The notes below the pieces were generated by a model that ran no database searches, had not been told where the DNA came from, and worked only from the letters and a program-made list of their open reading frames with translations. DNA of 64,000 nt, taken from the NCBI RefSeq assembly GCF_001718315.1, contig NZ_CP013362.1, positions 496,001 through 560,000 of the forward strand, written 5' to 3'. The stretch comes from Burkholderia diffusa (GTDB taxonomy: Bacteria > Pseudomonadota > Gammaproteobacteria > Burkholderiales > Burkholderiaceae). Below, piece after piece: positions 33,117 through 43,289 of the stretch. Made by a program: the position numbers and the translations under genes. Positions within the stretch are counted from its first letter, which is position 1. Every line of letters begins with the position of its first letter.

Positions 33117-33317
33117 TCAGCTGTCGCGGCGGCCGTCGGTGCCGTCTTCCTCCGACGATGGACCCTCGTCGGAGGACCCGCCGATCCGGTACTTTTCCGC
33201 GGCCCATGCGCCGAGGTCGAGCTGCTTGCAGCGGGCCGAACAGAAGGGACGGAACTTGTTTTCAGGCGTCCAGCGCACTTCTGCACCGCACGAAGGACAT
33301 TTCACAACGGTAGTCAT
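33117..33317 (-). CDS. yacG: DNA gyrase inhibitor YacG, zinc-binding
   Basis: 66-residue zinc-finger protein. Four cysteines appear as CPSCG near residue 7 and [21 protein letters not shown] near residue 27, a C-x2-C...C-x3-C arrangement. E. coli YacG binds GyrB and inhibits gyrase. The C-terminal tail is acidic and probably disordered ([12 protein letters not shown]). It is the last gene of the minus-strand block after zapD, with 28 bases between them. The start at 33317 has no clear ribosome site. Confidence 0.92.
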   Translation of the reverse strand: MTTVVKCPSCGAEVRWTPENKFRPFCSARCKQLDLGAWAAEKYRIGGSSDEGPSSEEDGTDGRRDS

Positions 33318-33345
33318 ACGAAAGCGTCGAACCGGCACGCGGCCG

Positions 33346-34113
<768 letters not shown>

Positions 34114-34210
34114 CTAGGGTAGGGATTGAAACAATGCAGGACATTCTAATGCTCACTGTCTACCCTAGCAACGCACCAATTTCGTACACCATCACGATCG
34201 CGCGCGGCGG

Positions 34211-34819
34211 TCAGTGCGCGGCAGCCGCGAATGCGAGATAGCGTTGGTGCAGTGCATCGACCTGTGCGGCGAGCGCAGCGGGCGTCGTCGCGTCGTTGAC
34301 GATCACGTCGTCGGCCGCAGCGAGGCGCGCTTCGCGCGTCGCTTGTCTTGCGATGATCGCTTCGACCTGTTCGCGCGTGAAACCATTGCGCCGCATCACA
34401 CGTGCTATCTGCGTTTCGACCGGACAGTCGACGACCAGCACGCGATCGCTGCGCGCCTTCCAGTTACCTGACTCCACGAGCAGCGGCACGACGAAGATCA
34501 CGTAAGGGCCCTGCGCGTCGCGGGCCTCGCGCTCGGTCTCGGCGCGGATCAGCGGATGCGTGATCGCTTCGAGGCGCCGGCGTGCGTCGTCGTCGCTGAA
34601 AATGAGTGCGCGCATCTTCGCACGGTCGAGCGAGCCGTCGGCCGCGACGAAGTTCGGTCCGAATGCATGTTCGATCGCCGGCATCGCGAGGCCGGCCGGT
34701 GCGGTAATGCGGTGCGCGATCAGGTCGGTATCGACGAGCGATGCGCCGCGTGCGGCGAACATGTCGGCGACGGTCGTCTTGCCGCTGCCGATGCCGCCGG
34801 TGAGTCCTATTGAAAACAT
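34211..34819 (-). CDS. coaE: Dephospho-CoA kinase
   Basis: 202-residue kinase for the last step of coenzyme A synthesis (phosphorylation of the 3'-OH of dephospho-CoA). The P-loop [17 protein letters not shown] starts at residue 5. [11 protein letters not shown] and PLLVESGNW are further family blocks. The start at 34819 has an excellent GGAGG ribosome site 5 bases upstream; an in-frame extension of 20 codons is rejected. It lies downstream of pilD, as in many proteobacteria. Confidence 0.95.
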   Translation of the reverse strand: MFSIGLTGGIGSGKTTVADMFAARGASLVDTDLIAHRITAPAGLAMPAIEHAFGPNFVAADGSLDRAKMRALIFSDDDARRRLEAITHPLIRAETEREARDAQGPYVIFVVPLLVESGNWKARSDRVLVVDCPVETQIARVMRRNGFTREQVEAIIARQATREARLAAADDVIVNDATTPAALAAQVDALHQRYLAFAAAAH

Positions 34820-34903
34820 GCGAGCCTCCGCCGGGCCGTCACGAGGCAGCGAAGCGCCTTCCCGCGACGCAGCGAACATGGCGGCCGCCGGCGGTGCGTC
34901 ATA

Positions 34904-35833
34904 TCAGCCGCCGAATGCCGAATAGAAAGGGGTGCCGAAAAACAGCGTCGCGACGCCGCCTGCCGCGAGGAACGGGCCGAACGGAATCGGCTCCTCGAAG
35001 CGCATGCGTCCGCGCCAAGTCGCGACGAGCCCGACGAGCGCGCCTGTCACCGCGGCGAACAGCACGACCTGCGGCAGCGCGGCCCAGCCCATCCATGCGC
35101 CGAGCGCGGCAAGCAGCTTCAGGTCGCCGAATCCGATGCCTTCGATGCCGCGCAACCACTTGAACAGCCAGTAGATCGACCACAGGAACAGGTAGCCGGC
35201 CATTGCGCCGACGACGGCCGAACGCAGCGACGTGAACGTGCCACCGAGGTTCAGTGCGAGCCCGGCCCAGAGTAACGGCAGCGTCATCGAATCGGGCAGG
35301 TAGCCGGTCCGGATATCGATTGCGCTCATCGCCAGCAAAGCAGCGCACAGACCGAACGAGGCGAGAGCGGCGACGGTCGGGCCGAACGCGGCGAGCGAAC
35401 CGGCGGCGAGCAGCGCACCGGCGAGTTCGACGAGCGGATAGCGCATGCCGATCGCATGACCGCACTGACGGCAGCGCCCGCGCAACAGCAAGTAGCTGAC
35501 GAGCGGGATGTTCTCCCACGCACGCAGCACGTGGCCGCAATGCGGACAGGCGCTGCGCGGGCGCCACAGATCGTAGTGCGGCGGATAGCCGTCGTCCGGC
35601 GGCGTGCTTGCGCTGCCGGTCGCTTCGGCAATCTCGGCCTGCCAGGCGCGCTGCATCATCACGGGGACCCGGTGCACGACGACGTTCACGAAGCTGCCGA
35701 CGCACAGGCCGAGCACGACGGCGAACACATACTGCACCGCGGGCGGCAGCATCGCCAGCGCGAGCAGCGTGCTGTCGGGCGAATCGAAAACGGTGATCAG
35801 GGGCGCGGACGTCATGGGGCTCGGGTTCGGCAT
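34904..35833 (-). CDS. pilD: Type IV prepilin peptidase/N-methyltransferase
   Basis: 309-residue polytopic inner-membrane aspartyl protease that cleaves and N-methylates type IV prepilins and type II secretion pseudopilins. The two zinc-finger-like pairs C96-x2-C99 and C121-x2-C124 lie in the cytoplasmic loop. The catalytic aspartates are D173 (AIDIRTGYLPD) and D237 in GIGFGDLKLL. Start choice is open: ATG at 35833 (MPNPSPM) or at 35815 (MTSAPL), neither with a strong ribosome site. It is encoded just after pilC and before coaE. Confidence 0.94.
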   Translation of the reverse strand: MPNPSPMTSAPLITVFDSPDSTLLALAMLPPAVQYVFAVVLGLCVGSFVNVVVHRVPVMMQRAWQAEIAEATGSASTPPDDGYPPHYDLWRPRSACPHCGHVLRAWENIPLVSYLLLRGRCRQCGHAIGMRYPLVELAGALLAAGSLAAFGPTVAALASFGLCAALLAMSAIDIRTGYLPDSMTLPLLWAGLALNLGGTFTSLRSAVVGAMAGYLFLWSIYWLFKWLRGIEGIGFGDLKLLAALGAWMGWAALPQVVLFAAVTGALVGLVATWRGRMRFEEPIPFGPFLAAGGVATLFFGTPFYSAFGG

Positions 35834-35859
35834 GAAAGACGACAGAATCGGTTGCGATG

Positions 35860-37074
35860 CTACACCACGTTGCCCAGCTGAAGGATGGGCAGATACATCG
35901 CGATTACGAGGCCGCCGACGAGTGCACCCAGCACGATCACGATCAGTGGCTCGCCGAGCGCGGCGAGCGCATCGAGCCGCGCGTCGAGCTGACGCTCGCA
36001 TAGCGCGGCAATATCGGAGAGCATCGCGTCGAGCGCGCCGGTTTCCTCGGCGACGGCGATCGGCTGCACGACGTCGTCCGGGAAGCATCCCGCCGTGTGC
36101 ATCGCATCGGCCAGACGCACGCCGCGCAGCACGCGAGACGCAATTTGCGCGGTGGCCTGCTCGAACACCGGATGGCCGGCGGCGCGCTCGAGCGTGATGA
36201 ACGCATCGGCGAGCGGGACGCCAGCACCGAGCAGCGTTGCAAGCGAGCGGCACCAGCGCGCGGTCGCGAAGCGCGTGAACGCGCCGCCGACGAGCGGCAG
36301 GTTCAGCAGATGCCGCGCGACCGTATAGCGCAGCGAAGGCGAGCGCCGCAGCGCGTGGCGCGCGGCAAGTCCCACGGCGCCTGCACCGGCAGCCAACGCG
36401 CCGCCCCAGGCCGATGTCGCGGACGAGAGGGCGAGCAGGGCGCGGGTCGGCGCCGGCAGGGCGGCGCCGAAGCCGTCGAAGATCTGCCGGAACGTCGGCA
36501 CGACCCACACCATCAGCGCGGCAGAGATCGCGAGCGCGAACACGATGACGGCGACCGGGTAGGCGAGGGCGGCACGCAGCTTGCGCCATTGCGCGTCGGC
36601 GCGTTCCCGGTGCTCCGCAACGCGGGTCAGCACGGTACCGAGCGCACCCGATGCCTCGCCCACCTCGATCAACTGGCGATACAGCGTGCCGAACTGGGTC
36701 GGATAGCGTGCGAGCGCGGCGGCGAAGCGTTGCCCGCCGACGATCTCGCGTGCGAGGCCGGCGGCGATGCGTGGCAGCCCGTCGCGGGTACGGGTGCGGG
36801 CGAGCATTTCGAGCGACGGTGCGAGTGGCAGTCCTGCTTGCAGCAGGCTCGCGAGTTGACGCGTGAAGCGCGTGACCTCCCGTGCGCCGGCAGCCGGTGG
36901 CCGGGCCGCGCCGCGGATGTCGAGCGACAGCACCGCGACGCCTTCGCGCGCGAGCACTGCGCGTGCGGCGGCTGCATCGAACGCGATGACGTTGCCGCGG
37001 CATGGCGTGCCGTCGCGACGACGGCCGCGCCACGCGAAGCGGGTTTCGTTTGTCGGTGCATGCATGGCGGTCAC
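35860..37074 (-). CDS. pilC: Type IV pilus assembly inner-membrane platform protein
   Basis: 404-residue GspF/PilC-family protein that forms the inner-membrane platform on which the PilB ATPase acts. Two repeated cytoplasmic GspF domains (residues about 65-190 and 270-390) are each followed by hydrophobic segments (YPVAVIVFALAISAALMVWV and LIVIVLGALVGGLVIAMYL). Translation may begin at GTG 37074, which overlaps the pilB stop as GTGA, or at ATG 37065 (MHAPTNET). No clear Shine-Dalgarno is seen, so coupling to pilB is likely. Confidence 0.93.
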   Translation of the reverse strand: MTAMHAPTNETRFAWRGRRRDGTPCRGNVIAFDAAAARAVLAREGVAVLSLDIRGAARPPAAGAREVTRFTRQLASLLQAGLPLAPSLEMLARTRTRDGLPRIAAGLAREIVGGQRFAAALARYPTQFGTLYRQLIEVGEASGALGTVLTRVAEHRERADAQWRKLRAALAYPVAVIVFALAISAALMVWVVPTFRQIFDGFGAALPAPTRALLALSSATSAWGGALAAGAGAVGLAARHALRRSPSLRYTVARHLLNLPLVGGAFTRFATARWCRSLATLLGAGVPLADAFITLERAAGHPVFEQATAQIASRVLRGVRLADAMHTAGCFPDDVVQPIAVAEETGALDAMLSDIAALCERQLDARLDALAALGEPLIVIVLGALVGGLVIAMYLPILQLGNVV

Positions 37075-38348
37075 GCGTCAGGTGTCGCGGCCAACGCTTC
37101 CGCGATGCTCGTCGTGCCGTCGCGGACGTGCGCGAGCGCCGCGTCGCGCAGACTGCGTACACCCTCGGAGGCCGCGCATTGCGCGAGCGTGCCCACGCTT
37201 GCGCGCGCGACGATGTGCTCCGTCATTGCCGATGAAACCGGCATTGTCTGATGCAGGCCGATCCGGCCGCGATAACCGATGCCGTGACAGGCGGCGCAGC
37301 CGCGTGCGACGAACGGACGCCATCCGGACTCCAGCGCTGCCGAATCGCAGCCTGCTTCGCGCAGCGCACGTGCCGATGCGTCCGAACGCACGCGGCAGCC
37401 GGTGCACAGGCGCCGAACGAGGCGTTGCGCGGTGACGAGGCGCAATGCGGCGGCCAGGTTGTACGGCGCGACGCCGATGTCGAGCAGTCGCGCGACGGCT
37501 GTTGGCGCGTCATTCGTATGCAGCGTCGACAGCACGAGGTGCCCGGTCTGCGCGGCCTTGATCGCGACGTCGGCCGTCTCCGCATCGCGAATCTCACCGA
37601 CCATGATGACGTCCGGGTCCTGCCGCAGCAGCGCGCGCAGCGCAGTGGCGAAAGTGAGTCCGGCTTTTTCGGCCACGCCGACCTGGTTGATGCCGTCTAG
37701 CTGAATCTCGGCCGGATCCTCGACCGTGCACACGTTGTGGGCATCGCGGTCGAGCATTTGCAGCGCGCAGTAGAGCGACAGCGTCTTGCCGCTTCCGGTC
37801 GGCCCGGTGACGAGCACGAGGCCGTGCGGCGCGCGAATCGCGGCCTCCATCGCCGAGGCCTGCCGCGCGTCGAAGCCGAGGCGCGCGAGCGTGAGGTCGG
37901 GCGGCAACATTTCCAGGCGGCGCAACACGAGCTTCTCGCCGAACAGCGTGGGCAGCGAGCTGACGCGATAGTCGCCTCGCATGCCGCCGTCGACCGCAAT
38001 GCGCAGCCGGCCGTCCTGCGGAAGCCTGCGCTCGGCGATGTCCATGCGGGCGAGCACCTTGATTCGCGTCACGAGTGCATCGCGCAAATGAGCAGGCGGC
38101 CGCGCGTGTTCATGCAGGACGCCATCGATGCGCAGGCGGATGCGCCAGCCTGCTTCGGACGGTTCGACGTGGACGTCGGACGCGTCGCGCACGCGGGCGG
38201 CGTGCAGCGTGTCGGTCAGCAGCCGTACGGCGGGCGAGTCGTCGAGCTGCGCCGCATCGAGCGACCGTGACGTTTCAGCGGGAGATGCGCCAATGGAGGC
38301 GGGCAGCCGCTGTGTGCGCGGCGGTGCCCCGGGAGGTGACAAGTGCAT
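37071..38348 (-). CDS. pilB: Type IV pilus assembly ATPase, GspE/PilB family (short form)
   Basis: 425-residue secretion ATPase that powers pilus extension. N2-like segment ASDVHVEPSEAGWRIRLRIDG is split here as SDVHVEP and RLRIDG. Walker A is GPTGSGKTLSLY; the Asp box is TVEDPAEIQLDGINQV (key residues E, D, P, E); Walker B is DVIMVGEIRDAETA; and the His box is LVLSTLHTNDAP. A four-cysteine zinc element lies in the C-terminal part (CTGC and CAAC). The protein lacks the roughly 140-residue N1 domain of typical PilB (about 560 residues). It may rely on another route of membrane docking, or it may be a GspE-like variant. Confidence 0.9.
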   Translation of the reverse strand: MHLSPPGAPPRTQRLPASIGASPAETSRSLDAAQLDDSPAVRLLTDTLHAARVRDASDVHVEPSEAGWRIRLRIDGVLHEHARPPAHLRDALVTRIKVLARMDIAERRLPQDGRLRIAVDGGMRGDYRVSSLPTLFGEKLVLRRLEMLPPDLTLARLGFDARQASAMEAAIRAPHGLVLVTGPTGSGKTLSLYCALQMLDRDAHNVCTVEDPAEIQLDGINQVGVAEKAGLTFATALRALLRQDPDVIMVGEIRDAETADVAIKAAQTGHLVLSTLHTNDAPTAVARLLDIGVAPYNLAAALRLVTAQRLVRRLCTGCRVRSDASARALREAGCDSAALESGWRPFVARGCAACHGIGYRGRIGLHQTMPVSSAMTEHIVARASVGTLAQCAASEGVRSLRDAALAHVRDGTTSIAEALAATPDA

Positions 38349-38430
38349 GTGAGCCGGCGCTCGGCCGCCTGTTGATCGTGACCTGCAAATGGTCGCGTAT
38401 CGCGAGCGGCGCCGACAGTCGGCCGTTTGG

Positions 38431-39717
38431 CTAGCGCGCGGCGCGTGCGCGCGTGCTGCGTGGCTTGAAGAGCTTGACGGTGCGAACGGCCTGGTCGTCG
38501 CTGCGCATGACCTCGAGCATCACGTCACGGATTCTCAGGCACACGTCGCCTTCGGGAATTTCCTCGAGGATCTCGAGGATCAGGCCGTTGAGCGTCTTCG
38601 GTCCGTCGGTTGGCAGTTGCAGGTGCAGCCAGCGGTTCAGTTCGCGCAGCGGCATGCTCGCGGCGACGATGCATTCGCCGTTCTGGTCCCAGCCGCCCGC
38701 GCGTTCGCCGCGCGGCATCGACGTCGTGAATTCGCCGATCAGCTCCTCGATGATGTCCTCGGGCGTGACGAGCCCCTCGAGTTCGCCATACTCGTTGACG
38801 ACGAGTGCGGTTCGCTGCCGGCTTTCCTGGAAATACTGGAGCTGCTGAACGACCGGTGTGCCCGACGGCACGTAGTACGGCTCGGCGAGCAGCGTGCGCA
38901 ACGTTTCGCGATCGAAATCCTGGTTGTGCAGTGCGGTGAGCGTCTTCCTGACGTGCAGCACGCCGAGCACCTTGTCGATGTCTCCTTCATAGACGACCAG
39001 GCGGTTGTGATAGCAGGTCTCGAGCTGATGCAGGATGTCGTCGAGCGGCGCGTGGAAGTTGAGCGATTCGATTTGCCGGCGCGGCACCATCACATCGTCG
39101 ACCGTGATGTTCTCGAGGTCGAACAGGTTGAGCAGGATGCTGCGGTGCTTGGTCGGCATGAAACTGCTCGATTCGAGCACGATCGCGCGCAGCTCGTCGG
39201 CCGACATCCGCTGGTCGCGGCCCTTCTTCGTATTGATGCGCAGCACCCAGAGCACGCCGTTCGCAAGCGCGTTGACGAACCACACGACCGGCTTGAACAC
39301 ACGCATCAGCGGCGCGATCACGAGACTGGCGGGCAGCGCGATGCGCTCGGGAAAGGTCGCACCGACGATCTTCGGCGCGATTTCCGCGAATACGATGATC
39401 AGGAACGCGACGATGCCGGTCGCGATCGACAGCGCGAGGTTGTTACGGCCGAACGTGTGCAGCGCGAGCGAAGTGGTCAGAACCGGGATGATCGTGTTGA
39501 ACAGATTGTTGCCGATCAGGATCACGCTGAGCAGCAGGTCGGTGCGGGTGAGAAGACCCTGCGTGGTTTTCGCGCCGAGCACGCCCTGGCCGGCGAGATG
39601 CTTCAGCCGATGGCGGTTGAGCGCCATCATCGCGGTCTCGGAAATGGAAAAGAAGCTGGAGCAGAGGAGAAGCAGGAAGACGGCGCCGATTTGCGCCCAT
39701 AAGGGAATTTGGTCCAC
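38431..39717 (-). CDS. CNNM/CorC-HlyC family transporter with CBS pair
   Basis: 428-residue membrane protein of the CNNM/CorC family, linked to magnesium and cobalt efflux or tolerance. An N-terminal DUF21 domain has four transmembrane segments (first: IGAVFLLLLCSSFFSISETA). A pair of CBS domains lies at about 210-330 (VDDVMVPRRQIESL, LVVNEYGELEGLVTPEDIIEEL), and a CorC-type C-terminal domain at about 345-428. The GTG at 39717 (protein start MDQIPLWAQ) is preferred; the open frame runs further upstream but only through the tRNA terminator. No clear Shine-Dalgarno. The substrate is inferred from the family. Confidence 0.88.
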   Translation of the reverse strand: MDQIPLWAQIGAVFLLLLCSSFFSISETAMMALNRHRLKHLAGQGVLGAKTTQGLLTRTDLLLSVILIGNNLFNTIIPVLTTSLALHTFGRNNLALSIATGIVAFLIIVFAEIAPKIVGATFPERIALPASLVIAPLMRVFKPVVWFVNALANGVLWVLRINTKKGRDQRMSADELRAIVLESSSFMPTKHRSILLNLFDLENITVDDVMVPRRQIESLNFHAPLDDILHQLETCYHNRLVVYEGDIDKVLGVLHVRKTLTALHNQDFDRETLRTLLAEPYYVPSGTPVVQQLQYFQESRQRTALVVNEYGELEGLVTPEDIIEELIGEFTTSMPRGERAGGWDQNGECIVAASMPLRELNRWLHLQLPTDGPKTLNGLILEILEEIPEGDVCLRIRDVMLEVMRSDDQAVRTVKLFKPRSTRARAAR

Positions 39718-39826
39718 GCGTCGGAAGGGGCAGTGAAGGACAGGGATGGAAGGGAATATAGCAGAGGCCGGCGGCCGGGATGTGTCGTGCGCGGCATCGG
39801 GGCCGCGCGATCGGGCAAAAGAAAGG

Positions 39827-39861
39827 CAAAAAAAAACCGTGCACATGGTGCACGGTTTTTT
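39827..39861 (-). terminator. Intrinsic terminator of tRNA-Pro
   Basis: On the minus strand, a stem of at least 9 bp (ACCGTGCAC, 3-base loop, GTGCACGGT) continues with A/T pairs into a T-run of about ten. It lies 7 bases after the tRNA and before the CorC-like gene. Confidence 0.93.
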
Positions 39862-39867
39862 CAAATC

Positions 39868-39944
39868 TGGTCGGGGTGAGAGGATTCGAACCTCCGGCCT
39901 CTACGTCCCGAACGTAGCGCTCTACCAGGCTAAGCTACACCCCG
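39868..39944 (-). tRNA. tRNA-Pro (anticodon CGG)
   Basis: A 77-base cloverleaf reads on the minus strand. The acceptor stem is CGGGGTG with CACCCCG, the anticodon stem-loop is CTACG-TTCGGGA-CGTAG giving anticodon CGG (reads CCG), and the T arm contains GGTTCGAATCC. The CCA end is encoded. A weak TATAGT (-10-like) lies on the minus strand at 40009-40014. It stands alone between ispB and the CorC-like gene and has its own terminator. Confidence 0.97.
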
Positions 39945-40093
39945 ATTTTTGCTCTTCGGACTCTGCCGTCTTCGTGAAGATCGCTGCGTCGTCTCAAGCA
40001 AGAACGTAACTATAACGATGTTTTTTCTAAAAGGGAATACCTTGGTGAAGAAATTTTTTCGAGAGAAGGTATCGCGTCCCCTTCGCGTCGCGT

Positions 40094-41089
40094 TTACGAC
40101 TGCCGCGACGTCGAGTACGAGCACAGCGCGAGCAGGCTTTCCTTGTAGATCGAATCCGGGAACGCGGCGATCGCGGCCGCAGCGGCCTGTGCTTCCTGGC
40201 GCGCGCATTCGAGTGTATGGTCGAGCGCGCCAGAACGCGTGATCGCATCGAAAATCGTATCGAAGCGGTCGGTGCCGCCTTGTTCGATCGCCTCGCGCGC
40301 GAGCGCCGACTGTTCGGGCGTGCCGCGTTCGATCAGATAGATGAGCGGCAGCGTCGGTTTGCCTTCGCGCAGATCGTCGCCGGCATTCTTGCCCATCGCT
40401 TCGGCCGTGCCCGCGTAGTCGAGCCAGTCGTCCATGATCTGGAATGCGGTGCCGATCCGGCGGCCGTATTCGGCCGCGGCGGCTTCGGTCGGCGCATCGG
40501 CGCCGGCGAGCACAGCGCCCAGGCGGGCCGATGCCTCGAACAGCTTTGCCGTCTTGTAGCGGATCACCTGCATGTAGCGCGACTCGTCGACGTCCGCGTC
40601 GTGCATGTTCAGAAGCTGAAGCACTTCGCCTTCGGAAATGATCGTCGTTGCTTCCGACAGGATTTCCATCACGCGCATCTTGCCGACACCGACCATCATC
40701 TCGAACGAGCGCGAATAGAGGTAGTCGCCTACCAGCACGCTCGCCGCGTTGCCGAACAGCGCGTTGGCCGTCTGGCGGCCGCGCCGCAGTTCGGATTCGT
40801 CGACAACATCGTCATGCAGCAGCGTGGCCGTGTGGATGAACTCGACGACGGCGGCCAGCACGTGCCGCTGGTGCGACGTCTCGCCGAGCGCACCGGCGAC
40901 GAGCAACAGCAGCGCCGGACGCAGCCGCTTGCCGCCCGCACCGATGATGTACTCGGCGATCTGGTTGATCAGCAGCACGTCGGACGCGAGGCTTTGCCGG
41001 ATAACGCGATTGACCTGCTCCATGTCGCTGGCGATCGGGGAGAGCAGGTGAGCGGCGCTGAGGGTGGGGGAGGCGGTGGACGACGACAT
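40094..41089 (-). CDS. ispB: All-trans polyprenyl (octaprenyl) diphosphate synthase
   Basis: 331-residue prenyltransferase that builds the side chain of ubiquinone from isopentenyl diphosphate. The first Asp-rich motif is DDVVD at residues 93-97 (TLLHDDVVDESELRRG), the second is FQIMDDWLDYAG. GGKRLRPALLLL is the IPP-binding block. Chain length (C40) is inferred from the family. coq7, another ubiquinone gene, is at 6549. ispB is divergent from rplU, a common arrangement in proteobacteria. Confidence 0.94.
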   Translation of the reverse strand: MSSSTASPTLSAAHLLSPIASDMEQVNRVIRQSLASDVLLINQIAEYIIGAGGKRLRPALLLLVAGALGETSHQRHVLAAVVEFIHTATLLHDDVVDESELRRGRQTANALFGNAASVLVGDYLYSRSFEMMVGVGKMRVMEILSEATTIISEGEVLQLLNMHDADVDESRYMQVIRYKTAKLFEASARLGAVLAGADAPTEAAAAEYGRRIGTAFQIMDDWLDYAGTAEAMGKNAGDDLREGKPTLPLIYLIERGTPEQSALAREAIEQGGTDRFDTIFDAITRSGALDHTLECARQEAQAAAAAIAAFPDSIYKESLLALCSYSTSRQS

Positions 41090-41215
41090 GATGATCGAAA
41101 TGGGTGATGCCGCGGATTATAAGTCGAATCCGCGATATCCCGGTCTGTCGGACGTGCCGGCATGGTGATTTTGGCCGTCCGGCCAGGGCTTGCGCGCGGC
41201 AATCGTGGATCGGCT

Positions 41216-41244
41216 TTGACTTGGGTGCTAACCCCATGTATAAT
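41216..41244 (+). promoter_or_regulatory. Strong sigma70 promoter of rplU-rpmA
   Basis: TTGACT at 41216-41221, a 17-base spacer and a perfect TATAAT at 41239-41244. The predicted start of transcription is near 41251, giving a leader of about 50 bases before rplU. Confidence 0.88.
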
Positions 41245-41250
41245 CACGTG

Positions 41251-41275
41251 TTTTCCGCGCGTGGTGTGCGGAAAA
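41251..41275 (+). promoter_or_regulatory. Stem-loop at the 5' end of the rplU mRNA
   Basis: Perfect 8-bp stem TTTTCCGC (41251-41258), 9-base loop and GCGGAAAA (41268-41275). It begins at the predicted transcription start, so it would cap the 5' end of the mRNA. It may stabilise the message or bind a ribosomal protein; this is inference. Confidence 0.55.
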
Positions 41276-41299
41276 ATTGGATCCAGAGTGAGGTTCTCA

Positions 41300-41611
41300 A
41301 TGTACGCGGTCATAAAAACCGGCGGCAAGCAGTACAAGGTTGCCGTTGGCGAAAAACTCAAAGTAGAACAGATACCGGCTGACATTGACGCTGAAATCAC
41401 GCTCGACCAGGTTCTCGCAGTGGGCGAAGGCGAATCGATTAAGTTCGGTACGCCGCTGGTCAGTGGGGCTTCCGTCAAGGCCACCGTTGTGTCGCACGGT
41501 CGTCATGCCAAGGTCACCATCTTCAAGATGCGTCGCCGGAAGCACTACCAAAAGCACGGCGGCCACCGCCAGAACTACACTGAGCTGCGCATCGACGCGA
41601 TCAACGCGTAA
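41300..41611 (+). CDS. rplU: 50S ribosomal protein L21
   Basis: 103-residue ribosomal protein of the large subunit. The N-terminus [20 protein letters not shown] is diagnostic, and the C-terminal rRNA-binding part is [20 protein letters not shown]. The length equals that of E. coli L21. The start at 41300 is chosen for this N-terminus; upstream in-frame codons run through the promoter. It is the first gene of the rplU-rpmA operon, preceded by a near-consensus promoter. Confidence 0.98.
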   Translation: MYAVIKTGGKQYKVAVGEKLKVEQIPADIDAEITLDQVLAVGEGESIKFGTPLVSGASVKATVVSHGRHAKVTIFKMRRRKHYQKHGGHRQNYTELRIDAINA

Positions 41612-41635
41612 GCGCCTCGGTAAAGGAGCAATCAG

Positions 41636-41899
41636 ATGGCACACAAAAAGGCAGGCGGCTCTTCCCGGAACGGCCGCGACTCCGAGTCGAAACGTCTCGG
41701 CGTGAAAGTGTACGGCGGCCAGGCAATCAATGCCGGCGGCATCATCGTGCGTCAGCGCGGTACGCGCATGCACGCTGGCGAGAACGTCGGCATGGGCAAG
41801 GATCACACCCTGTTCGCGCTGGTCGACGGTCACGTCAAGTTCGCGACCAAGGGCGCGGACAAGAAGCATCTGGTCATCGTTGTCCCGGCGGCTGCCTAA
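41636..41899 (+). CDS. rpmA: 50S ribosomal protein L27
   Basis: 87-residue ribosomal protein whose N-terminal tail reaches the peptidyl-transferase centre. [20 protein letters not shown] is the canonical start, with no Firmicutes-type N-terminal extension that would need cleavage. An AAAGGAGCA ribosome site precedes it. It lies 24 bases after rplU and is followed by a strong terminator. Confidence 0.98.
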
Positions 41900-41930
41900 G
41901 TTCAGGCACCCACGGGCTTCGTAGCCGAAA

Positions 41931-41960
41931 GGCCCCGCAGTCTTCGCGGGGCCTTTTTTT
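41931..41960 (+). terminator. Intrinsic terminator of rplU-rpmA
   Basis: Stem GGCCCCGC (41931-41938), 7-base loop, GCGGGGCC (41946-41953), then a run of seven Ts. It separates rpmA from obgE. Confidence 0.93.
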
Positions 41961-42083
41961 ATTTGGCCGCCGGGCGCATGTGCGCACCGGCGGCTGTCGC
42001 GAAACGACGCGCAATCGGCCGAACGGCAGATTGTTCAAGCGCGCCGGCGCGCGGCACAATAGCGGAAATACTGGTCGGAGTGA

Positions 42084-43199
<1,116 letters not shown>

Positions 43200-43289
43200 G
43201 CGGGGCCGGAACGCACCGGGCGTCGCGCCCGGTGCCGGAATTTAATCGCGCCCGGCCGGGCAGGCATCAGATACAGGAGACAGCGCACG

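Noticed and set aside
39718..39864. N-terminal extension of the CorC-like protein to 477 residues
   Set aside because: The extra codons run through the tRNA-Pro terminator, and the family start is the GTG at 39717.
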